Below, piece by piece: positions 1 through 5,513 of a DNA stretch of 6,787 nucleotides. A program made the translations under genes and the position numbers. Each line of letters opens with the position of its first letter. The stretch's first letter is position 1. Below the pieces are notes generated by a model that was not told the DNA's origin, did no database searches, and saw only the letters and a list, made by a program, of their open reading frames with translations. This stretch comes from Marinagarivorans sp. UBA5868 (GTDB lineage Bacteria > Pseudomonadota > Gammaproteobacteria > Pseudomonadales > Cellvibrionaceae): the NCBI GenBank assembly GCA_002432095.1, contig DJFQ01000166.1:18787-25573 (forward strand), written 5' to 3'.

Positions 1-59
1 AGAGTGAAGAATTTGTCGGCAGGAGCGATAAGCCTTTTAATTTGCCGTGCAGCGGCTCG

Positions 60-121
60 GTTCAACCAGCTTGTCGTGCGCGGCCTCTGTTCCGTTGCAG
101 CGCCATACAGCGACGTTGATC
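60..121 (+). repeat. Candidate integron attC recombination site (upstream of the acyltransferase)
   Basis: Seen: a 62-nt imperfect inverted repeat bounded by GTTCAAC (60-66, an exact fit to the RYYYAAC box) and GTTGATC (115-121, one base off GTTRRRY). The outer TCAAC/GTTGA arms pair over 5 bp. Inside them lie a symmetrical unpaired stretch of 5 nt per side, then TGT/ACA, a 3x3 mismatch, GCGC/GCGC, one mismatch and GC/GC, closing on a loop of about 12 nt. Established: attC sites have paired outer R boxes, an unpaired spacer, paired inner L boxes and a variable loop. Inferred: the layout and symmetry match that plan, although the box sequence differs from the commonest TAAC/GTTA form. Nothing convincing is coded in positions 1-59. 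A chance hairpin in GC-rich DNA cannot be excluded. Confidence 0.42.
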
Positions 122-128
122 TTCAACC

Positions 129-134
129 AAAGGA
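129..134 (+). promoter_or_regulatory. Ribosome-binding site of the acyltransferase gene
   Basis: AAAGGA lies 8 nt before the ATG at 143, which is good Shine-Dalgarno spacing. An ATG at 136 is too close to this site and opens a different frame, so the site settles the start at 143. Confidence 0.7.
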
Positions 135-142
135 TATGAAGT

Positions 143-778
143 ATGCTAAAAAAAGTCATAAATACGATAGTCAGCGATCCTCTAAGGATTCCAATTTATT
201 TATGGTCAAGATCATACATCCACTGGCTTTCAGGAAAAAGCAATATAGATATAAAAGGGAAAGTAATTATTAACGGCAGGCCACTTATAGACATTCGAAG
301 AGGAAGCAATTTGTATATTGGCGATGGAGTAACTTTGAACTCTAAAAATAAAGGCTACCATATCAATATGCACTCACCGGTCAAATTATTCGCGGATAGG
401 CCAGATGCAAAAATACGAATAGGAGATAAAACAAGGATACATGGAGCCTGCATACATGCTTATCAATCTATTGCAATTGGCAATAATTGTTTGATTGCTG
501 CAAATTGCCAGATTTTTGACGGCAACGGGCACGATCTGTCATTTCCTGCCGTTGAAGACAGAATTAATACAACAGGTTCAAGTAAACCTATCGTAATAGA
601 AGATAATGTTTGGATTGGAGCCAATTCAATAGTCCTTCCAGGCGTCACAATTGGCCGAGGTTCCGTGATTTCAGCTAATAGCGTCGTCACCAAAGACATC
701 CCCCCGATGGTTGTTGCCGGAGGAAATCCAGCAGTAATCATTAAGGACTATGCAGCTATAGATAATCAGAACAGCTAA
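143..778 (+). CDS. Left-handed beta-helix (hexapeptide repeat) acyltransferase, probably polysaccharide O-acetyltransferase
   Basis: This is a 211-residue cytoplasmic acyltransferase of the WbbJ/maltose-O-acetyltransferase-like class, expected to move an acetyl (or other acyl) group from acyl-CoA to a sugar hydroxyl. Hexapeptide-type repeats form rungs at about residues 35-66, 90-125 and 150-185, including VWIGANSIVLPGVTIG (156-171). H130 in DGNGHD is the likely catalytic base. The C-terminal VVAGGNPA (190-197) is the usual end of the beta-helix in these enzymes. The N-terminal segment with DPLRIPIYLWSR (12-23) matches what I recall of homologues from O-antigen and capsule clusters, so the protein looks complete and the ATG at 143 is right. 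It faces the polysaccharide operon convergently and is bracketed by two attC-like repeats, with its TAA stop inside the second. No promoter is evident in the 142 nt upstream. The exact acceptor sugar cannot be told from sequence. Confidence 0.9.
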   Translation: MLKKVINTIVSDPLRIPIYLWSRSYIHWLSGKSNIDIKGKVIINGRPLIDIRRGSNLYIGDGVTLNSKNKGYHINMHSPVKLFADRPDAKIRIGDKTRIHGACIHAYQSIAIGNNCLIAANCQIFDGNGHDLSFPAVEDRINTTGSSKPIVIEDNVWIGANSIVLPGVTIGRGSVISANSVVTKDIPPMVVAGGNPAVIIKDYAAIDNQNS

Positions 779-844
779 CAACAGCGTCTGCTCGGGCTGG
801 CAAGTTCAGCGCTCCATTGCCAGCTGGCTTGTGGAACGTTATAT
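773..844 (+). repeat. Candidate integron attC recombination site (overlaps the acyltransferase stop codon)
   Basis: Seen: AGCTAAC (773-779, one base off RYYYAAC) contains the acyltransferase stop TAA (776-778), and GTTATAT (838-844) is one base off GTTRRRY. TAAC and GTTA pair at the outside. The inner core is a perfect 8-bp inverted repeat, GCTGGCAA (797-804) and TTGCCAGC (817-824), around a 12-nt loop, with patchy pairing in between. Arms are slightly unequal (about 28 and 25 nt), as in natural attC sites with extrahelical bases. A start of TAACAA running straight on from a gene stop is very common in real attC sites. There is no T-run after the hairpin, so it is not a standard terminator. 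Confidence 0.45.
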
Positions 845-972
845 AAGGTCCCTTATGTTTATAGTGCGAAAGTGGCCAGCTCAGGCGGACCAGCGGCGCG
901 ACGGAAGAGCGGTCTAGAATAAACGATTACGACTCAACGAATATTGGGTTTTGGGCAACTCAAAAGGGAGGC
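779..972. other. Convergent intergenic region without a recognisable gene
   Basis: This gap separates two genes that converge on it. The first third is the attC-like hairpin. It is followed by the small palindrome ATAAGG-TC-CCTTAT (843-856), then GC-rich sequence (about 870-915) and AT-richer sequence up to the wzy stop. I find no open frame with a ribosome-binding site and no convincing terminator for either gene; the T-run at 976-982 on the plus strand lies inside the wzy coding end and has no good stem before it. It probably marks the boundary between the polysaccharide operon and unrelated DNA to the left. Confidence 0.6.
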
Positions 973-2199
973 CTATTTTTTTAAGAGTCCACAGTGAAAA
1001 CAGCCAGAAACGAAGCCTAATAACAGAAAGAACATAAAGAAGCTCTTATATTCTTCTGTAATCGAATTGCTTACCCCTGCAATCAACATGTTCGCAAGCG
1101 CCCACAAACAAAAAAAGAACGCAAAATTCAGTTTCCTACCAGTTAAGAAAAGTTTAATCAAAATATACGCAGCCAAAGCGACCCACAAAAAATAATAAAG
1201 CAAACCAATAAAGCCAAATTTATACCCATAAAAATAGTAAACTGACTCAATTGGGCCATACATTTCCTTTATATAGAAGTTGTTTGGACCATTTCCCAGA
1301 ACGTAGCCATCAGCTAACGACTGATATACACGCTCTAGCTCACCGGCACGATGCGCAAATGTACCACCAGTAGGATCTTCCAGCACCCTCTGAAAATGCA
1401 TAATCGCTTGCATCTCCACTTCAGAAGCCAATAAAAATATTACAAAGCCGAAGACACCCGATAGCAAGATTAGCGCGCTGACCCAAGATATACGATTTCT
1501 AGGCAGAAAAAAGATTGTTGCTAGATTCACAGCAAGGTATATCGCGAAGGCGCCTCTAGACCCACTTAAGACCAGCCCTGAAAGCAGGAAAGCGTATAAT
1601 ACAAAAAATTTTAACAAGCGAATCTTTTTACGATAAAGCTGAAGCAATGCCACTTGTAACACTAGAACTAGCCAATAGCCAAACCCACCAGGAAACCCAA
1701 GTGTTCCACTAAACCTAAAAAAATGAAACGTATTGGCATCCGTTGATTGCCTCGCCTTGTACATATCTACCAAAGGGTAAGCTTGGGGGACAAACACTAA
1801 GTACGAAAAGGCAACAGAGCACACACCAGCCACCAAAATAAACTTTATCACACTCTCCTGACTGTATTGCGCTGACAGGTGAAAGCCGGAAGCAAAGATT
1901 ACGCTATAAATTAGCGGCTTAAAACATTCAACCAGGTCCTTAATCAAGAAAGATTTTGGCAGATAGACAATCAAGACCAATAGAAACGCTACTGAAAACA
2001 CTCCTCCAGCAATAACGACAACAAACGGGAACCGCGGGAAAAGCGGATAGTTAATCCACAACAACAAAGAGCTTAGCAATAACGACACGATAAGCACGGG
2101 TTCATTTAGGAGCTGCAGTGATCCTATAGCAACAGGCATTAAAAATATAAGGGCAATGAAGCCAAACAGCCACACCCTTGTAAGCCTGATGCAAAACAT
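973..2199 (-). CDS. wzy: O-antigen/exopolysaccharide polymerase, Wzy family
   Basis: This is a 408-residue inner-membrane protein expected to polymerise undecaprenyl-diphosphate-linked repeat units at the periplasmic face. About eleven or twelve hydrophobic segments can be placed, near residues 8-26, 32-50, 59-79, 92-112, 118-138, 170-188, 194-212, 214-232, 238-258, 326-350, 358-378 and 384-402. A long hydrophilic loop (about 259-325) falls in the C-terminal half, as in Wzy and WaaL proteins. Family-like signatures are FRFSGTLGFPGGFGYW (161-176), SGSRGAF (212-218) and HRAGELERVYQSL with DGYVLGNGP (283-305). WaaL ligases share this fold and could be confused with it; the place beside a flippase and glycosyltransferases favours Wzy. 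Its ATG sits 3 nt after the stop of the GT26 gene, so the two are surely co-transcribed, and it is the last gene of the operon. Sequence divergence is normal for Wzy. Confidence 0.82.
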   Translation of the reverse strand: MFCIRLTRVWLFGFIALIFLMPVAIGSLQLLNEPVLIVSLLLSSLLLWINYPLFPRFPFVVVIAGGVFSVAFLLVLIVYLPKSFLIKDLVECFKPLIYSVIFASGFHLSAQYSQESVIKFILVAGVCSVAFSYLVFVPQAYPLVDMYKARQSTDANTFHFFRFSGTLGFPGGFGYWLVLVLQVALLQLYRKKIRLLKFFVLYAFLLSGLVLSGSRGAFAIYLAVNLATIFFLPRNRISWVSALILLSGVFGFVIFLLASEVEMQAIMHFQRVLEDPTGGTFAHRAGELERVYQSLADGYVLGNGPNNFYIKEMYGPIESVYYFYGYKFGFIGLLYYFLWVALAAYILIKLFLTGRKLNFAFFFCLWALANMLIAGVSNSITEEYKSFFMFFLLLGFVSGCFHCGLLKK

Positions 2200-2202
2200 G
2201 AA

Positions 2203-2910
2203 TTAACCCCGAAGAACATCAAACAAGAAAGCAACAAGAAATGCCGGATAATATCTAGCAACGCGCTTTATCACATGAGGTTCCTTCACAAACCGATATG
2301 CCCAGCGTAAGTTATAGTGGTTGATCCACTCGGGATAGTACTCGGCAGCCCCCGCACCTGCTGTCTGGCTAACAAAGGCTCCGCACGTAAAGAATCGGCC
2401 CGAGAGATTTTTCTGAGCCAGCTTACCAGCCACAGATTCTTGTTTAATGTTCCCTAAACCAAGTAGTGCGACATCAGCGCCAGACGCGAGCACCCTTTCT
2501 ATTACAGTCTCCTCACTCTCATACCCGTTACAACAACCCACCCACTCAATGCCATAAAAGCGCTCTCGCATGATGTCTATAAAGCCCTCCGCATGACCGG
2601 GCTTGCCGCCTGCAACAAATATTTTTAGTTGGCGCTGCGCACAATAGTCGAGGATTATTGGAGCTAACGAGGTCATATCAAACGACTGCCGAGAAATACA
2701 CCAGCGCTTCTTTAAATACAAACGCATTATGCTCACCAAGTAAATACCGTCCATGCGATAATGTGCCACATTGAGCAACCAGGGATTTCTACGCAAGAAG
2801 AAGTAATTAAATGGATTTAAATAGATAAAGGCACCGTAAGGCAAAGCGTCATCATCTACAAGGCCCTTTATCTGAACATAACGCTCATTTAAGAAACCAA
2901 TAATGCCCAT
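2203..2910 (-). CDS. WecG/TagA/CpsF-family (GT26) glycosyltransferase
   Basis: This protein of 235 residues has the usual length of the family, which adds N-acetylmannosamine, its uronic acid or a similar sugar to a lipid-diphosphate-linked acceptor at the inner leaflet. Visible signatures: LNPFNYF (31-37); MDGIYL (53-58), whose Asp54 matches the family's catalytic-type Asp-Gly; KIFVAGGKPG (96-105); ALLGLGNIKQE (148-158), the G-x-P/N-x-KQE nucleotide-sugar motif; GAFVSQTAGAG (177-187); and W204-YRFVKEP (to 211), the family's W-x-YR-x-x-x-EP end. A hydrophobic C-terminal tail (YPAFLVAFLFDVL) probably touches the membrane. The usual R-A-P after the aG motif is not seen; AAEYYPEW is in its place. 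Start: ATG at 2910 overlaps the previous stop by one base (TGATG). A TTG directly before it (2913) would add one residue, and I prefer the ATG. The donor sugar cannot be assigned. Confidence 0.88.
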   Translation of the reverse strand: MGIIGFLNERYVQIKGLVDDDALPYGAFIYLNPFNYFFLRRNPWLLNVAHYRMDGIYLVSIMRLYLKKRWCISRQSFDMTSLAPIILDYCAQRQLKIFVAGGKPGHAEGFIDIMRERFYGIEWVGCCNGYESEETVIERVLASGADVALLGLGNIKQESVAGKLAQKNLSGRFFTCGAFVSQTAGAGAAEYYPEWINHYNLRWAYRFVKEPHVIKRVARYYPAFLVAFLFDVLRG

Positions 2911-4007
2911 CAAGCCATAGCCTCAATCAGACTAAGATAATACTTAGCAGAGTTTTCTACGCTATAAAATCTACCTCGTTCGATCAGTTCACATTGTTTT
3001 CGATTTTCGACCAATTCTCTTAGCATCCCTTCCGCTAAACCTTCAGCATCACCCGGTCTCACTAAACCGCCGTATTTGCCTCCATCCAATATCTCCCTAG
3101 GGCCAGCGATGCAATCAGCGGAGACCACCTTTGTCCCGAGCGCTAAAGCTTCGACCATTGCATTAGGCAACCCCTCCCATAGAGAAGACATTACAAAAAG
3201 GTCAGCCTGCTTAAGATACGGGTATGGGTTGGCAACATAACCATGAAAAATAACATGGTTCTCTATACCCAGCTGCTCAACTAAACGCTGCATTTCCAGC
3301 GCCTGCTCCCCCCCGCCCAAAATATGCAAATGAAAATTTGGCTTAACCTTGACCACACGTGCAGCAGCTCGAATCATAGTCCCGTAATCTTTCTGCACGT
3401 TTAGGCGCCCGACTGCAACAGCATTTAAGCCTTCATAGCTCTTAAAAATTTCGCTTTTTTCCTCAGCTAAAGACAATATCGAGTCATCGAAAACGGGGTT
3501 ATATATTCTTTGTGCTTTTCGAGAAAGGATGGGACTCAACTCCTGAACAGACCCTCTAACTGCGTCAGATACACAAACCACAGCATCCGCCTTAGCGTAA
3601 AGACATCGCATGGATACTCTACGAAGCCAATTTTTAAATCGACTGTAGGCAGGCAGCACCACAGGTACAGCCTGAATTATAACCATCTTAGAGCGCACGC
3701 CAGAAAGCTTCGCAGCCAGATACCATTGAAATAATTGACGCCCCATGCAGCAAATCACAACGTCGGGGTGCAATGCTTTAGCTTGTGCAATCAAAGCCTG
3801 GAAAAGTGCTTTCGATCTTAAGTCGCCCAAGACATGCAGCTCCACCCCCTCAGGAATATGAGCGAAATGTTCTCCTTCGCTAAAATTAACCAGCAAAATG
3901 AACTGCCAATTGACAGGGGCATACTTTTTAATCCCGCCAATTAGACGCATGGTGCGTCGCTGCACACCGCCCGAACGGAGATTCTCTAAATAAATTAATA
4001 TTTTCAA
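2910..4007 (-). CDS. Family 4 glycosyltransferase (GT-B fold) with TTG start
   Basis: This is a 365-residue retaining-type glycosyltransferase, cytoplasmic or membrane-peripheral, that adds one sugar from a nucleotide donor to the growing lipid-linked unit. The N-terminal Rossmann domain opens with MKILIYLENLRSGGVQR (1-17), the acceptor-side glycine loop. The C-terminal donor domain has VGRLNVQKD (199-207), HILGGGE (228-234) and the E-x7-E motif E278-GLPNAMV-E286, followed by GTKVVSADC and GPREI (291-306). The TTG start at 4007 is forced: an in-frame TAA lies two codons upstream, the next ATG (residue 20) would cut off the glycine loop, and residues 1-17 are standard for the family. The start is 12 nt beyond the T-run of a hairpin that ends the previous gene, with only a weak GAG as ribosome-binding site, so expression may rely on coupling or read-through. 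The stop overlaps the next gene by one base. Linkage and sugar are unknown. Confidence 0.9.
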   Translation of the reverse strand: MKILIYLENLRSGGVQRRTMRLIGGIKKYAPVNWQFILLVNFSEGEHFAHIPEGVELHVLGDLRSKALFQALIAQAKALHPDVVICCMGRQLFQWYLAAKLSGVRSKMVIIQAVPVVLPAYSRFKNWLRRVSMRCLYAKADAVVCVSDAVRGSVQELSPILSRKAQRIYNPVFDDSILSLAEEKSEIFKSYEGLNAVAVGRLNVQKDYGTMIRAAARVVKVKPNFHLHILGGGEQALEMQRLVEQLGIENHVIFHGYVANPYPYLKQADLFVMSSLWEGLPNAMVEALALGTKVVSADCIAGPREILDGGKYGGLVRPGDAEGLAEGMLRELVENRKQCELIERGRFYSVENSAKYYLSLIEAMA

Positions 4008-4019
4008 CGTAGCTTACTC

Positions 4020-4044
4020 AAAAAGCGCTAGGAATGCCTAGCGC
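4020..4044 (-). terminator. Intrinsic terminator or attenuator overlapping the ligase stop codon
   Basis: On the minus strand a perfect 8-bp stem, GCGCTAGG (4044-4037) and CCTAGCGC (4032-4025), closes a CATT loop and is followed at once by TTTTT (4024-4020). The TAG stop of the upstream ligase gene (4030-4028) lies in the second arm of the stem, and the next gene begins 12 nt after the T-run. A ribosome finishing the upstream gene would cover the hairpin, so termination could depend on translation. The T-run is short (five), so partial rather than full termination is expected. Confidence 0.68.
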
Positions 4045-5482
4045 ACAACCACAGGCTAACCATGAACACAACGTACACGGATCGACAAGCATGTATTTTC
4101 GAGTTTGTTAAGCTGTCTCGTGCTTGACACATATGATTAATCCACTCAGAAATGGCTGGCCTCCAATAGCCACACCTACCTACTTCGCGCAAAATCAATT
4201 CTCGATGCTCCTGAACAAACTTCACATAATCGAAGGACCATCCCTTTTTTCCCACTGCAGTGGTATCTATACCGACCACATCCTGCACAATGTTTCGAAG
4301 AAGCACCTTATTGAGACCTCCATTCACATCAGCTACTCGACCAGCATCTAAATAACCCCAGGTAGAAACAAACTCCTCATCCGCAAACGGCAATACACAG
4401 TTCGCATCGTTTGCACAACAAAACAAAGCCAACTTCTGCATCATCCTCTGGCTAATTGCCCTCGTTGCATACGCGTCAGATTTAAACTCTAAAGGGTTTA
4501 GTCCCTCGCGAAAGCCTTCGTCTAGAACAATACGATCAAAGACATTTATAGCCCCTTTAAACAATTGATCTACGTCATAGTAAGAAAGTCCGTATACGCC
4601 AGACCACTCCATCTTGGAGCGCAACAAACCACCAAGCCTTGAACCACTGGAAACAGGAAGTTTCATCTTGCGGAAGCGAGATAATAAGTGCGTTAGCGGA
4701 CCCAATCTACTTTCCAGCCTCGATGGTAGACTTAGAAAATAACCGTCATTTCCATCACCAAAGATACAGTCTTTCCCTTCGAAATCAAAACCTGTGTAAC
4801 CATATAGACACAAAGGCAGCATTACAGCATCGAGGTTCGGAAACGGGTGTAATGCTAGCTGCTCCTTGAGATAATCAAGCTTCGTGTCATCTAACTTTTC
4901 TAATATGGGAATAGACACATGTCGCAGACCAAATTTTTTTGCAATCGACTTAGATATCTCGCTTTCATCACTCTTTCCGCTGGAAGCGCCTGATAAAAGG
5001 ATCAGGCTCGATGCACACCCGGCTTCCAAGTAACTTGCGAGAATAGCGTTAGAGTCTTTTCCGGCAGTGTGAAAAAGAAGCGGTTCCTCTCCGGCCACCT
5101 GCCTCTGAGCGGCACAGTACAACGCTTCCAGAAAATCTGACTGACACACGCTTTTCTTTTCCCTAAAGCGCTCCAGGAAAGGGAACTTATGATCATAAAT
5201 TATGCGGACATTTCCATTTTCCTGCGAAAAAGTCAGAGAATCACCGATATTTACCGTGTACACATCCTCATAAACAGTATTTGGAGGAATGACGTAGCTA
5301 AGCTGCAACAGTTCCGACAGGTTTTCGCGGCTTAAGTGTCCCGTAAGACGCGGTAGCTCCTCCTCACCTTCATATACAACAACCTCATAGCTCCGTCGAT
5401 CTAGAACAATATACTTTGGCTTGCGTCCCGCAAGATTTCCGTCAATACGAACAGGGTTGTGTAAAAAACAAATTTTTTTCAC
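4028..5482 (-). CDS. Asparagine-synthetase-type ATP-dependent ligase without glutaminase domain
   Basis: This 484-residue protein has an AsnB/beta-lactam-synthetase-type ATP-pyrophosphatase domain. Such enzymes activate a carboxylate as acyl-AMP and pass it to an amine. Seen: PP-loop TAGKDS (139-144; usual form SGGxDS), DESEISKSIAKKFGLRH (172-188), FGDGNDGYF (241-249; the family normally has Asp-Glu after the glycines, here Asp-Gly), LPFADEEFVSTW (364-375; usual PFLD), NKVLLRNIV (391-399) and GKKGWSFDY (411-419) with the expected lysine. The first 100 residues or so have no Cys2 nucleophile and only an echo of the end of a glutaminase domain (YVIPPNTVYEDVYTVNIGDSLTF region, 63-85), so ammonia from glutamine is not expected. 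In polysaccharide clusters, AsnB-like proteins such as WbpS of Pseudomonas aeruginosa O6 amidate uronic acids; an analogous role on a sugar carboxylate is my inference. Start is GTG at 5482; no in-frame ATG is suitable. Its stop lies in a terminator hairpin. Confidence 0.82.
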   Translation of the reverse strand: MKKICFLHNPVRIDGNLAGRKPKYIVLDRRSYEVVVYEGEEELPRLTGHLSRENLSELLQLSYVIPPNTVYEDVYTVNIGDSLTFSQENGNVRIIYDHKFPFLERFREKKSVCQSDFLEALYCAAQRQVAGEEPLLFHTAGKDSNAILASYLEAGCASSLILLSGASSGKSDESEISKSIAKKFGLRHVSIPILEKLDDTKLDYLKEQLALHPFPNLDAVMLPLCLYGYTGFDFEGKDCIFGDGNDGYFLSLPSRLESRLGPLTHLLSRFRKMKLPVSSGSRLGGLLRSKMEWSGVYGLSYYDVDQLFKGAINVFDRIVLDEGFREGLNPLEFKSDAYATRAISQRMMQKLALFCCANDANCVLPFADEEFVSTWGYLDAGRVADVNGGLNKVLLRNIVQDVVGIDTTAVGKKGWSFDYVKFVQEHRELILREVGRCGYWRPAISEWINHMCQARDSLTNSKIHACRSVYVVFMVSLWLCARHS

Positions 5483-5513
5483 GTCTATCTCATGCTAGGT
5501 CATTGGGTATGCC

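Larger units (their letters stand above)
116..838 (+). mobile_element. Putative integron gene cassette carrying an acyltransferase
   Basis: If both flanking repeats are attC sites, cleavage between G and TT of the two GTT boxes would define a 723-bp circularisable unit. Its contents have typical cassette economy: one gene in the same orientation as its attC, an initiation codon 27 nt after the cassette edge, a good ribosome-binding site, no obvious promoter, and a stop codon inside the R''-like box of its own attC. By eye the gene is clearly richer in A+T than both flanking repeats, which suits separate origins. Missing evidence: no integrase gene, no attI site, and no second cassette that can be read fully in the window. 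Confidence 0.35.

Noticed and set aside
3..119. Possible 3' end of an upstream plus-strand gene ending at TGA 117-119
   Set aside because: The frame is open from the window edge, but the residues (rich in Arg, Ser, Cys) look like read-through of a GC-rich structured stretch rather than a protein; it cannot be judged without the sequence to the left.
4..273. Open frame of 89 codons from a GTG, on the plus strand
   Set aside because: It overlaps the well-supported acyltransferase start by 130 nt in another frame, runs through the attC-like hairpin, has no ribosome-binding site, and its product shows no family pattern.
463..741. Minus-strand open frame inside the acyltransferase
   Set aside because: It is a shadow frame opposite the hexapeptide repeats, with no ribosome-binding site.
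930..937. ACTCAAC, a fit to the attC R'' box, as a third recombination site
   Set aside because: No GTTRRRY partner with paired arms follows before the wzy gene, so it is most likely a chance 7-mer.
958..984. Possible plus-strand terminator ending in T7 near the wzy stop
   Set aside because: The sequence before the T-run forms no real stem beyond the loopless AGGCCT palindrome, and the T-run encodes the Lys-Lys end of the polymerase.
3510..3734. Plus-strand open frames opposite the operon genes (also at 4124, 4639, 5416, 5640 and 6159)
   Set aside because: All are antisense to intact enzymes, lack ribosome-binding sites and show no domain pattern.
5002..5196. Minus-strand open frame inside the ligase gene
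   Set aside because: It lies in another frame of a gene with clear PP-loop motifs at the same place; there is no sign of a frameshift.
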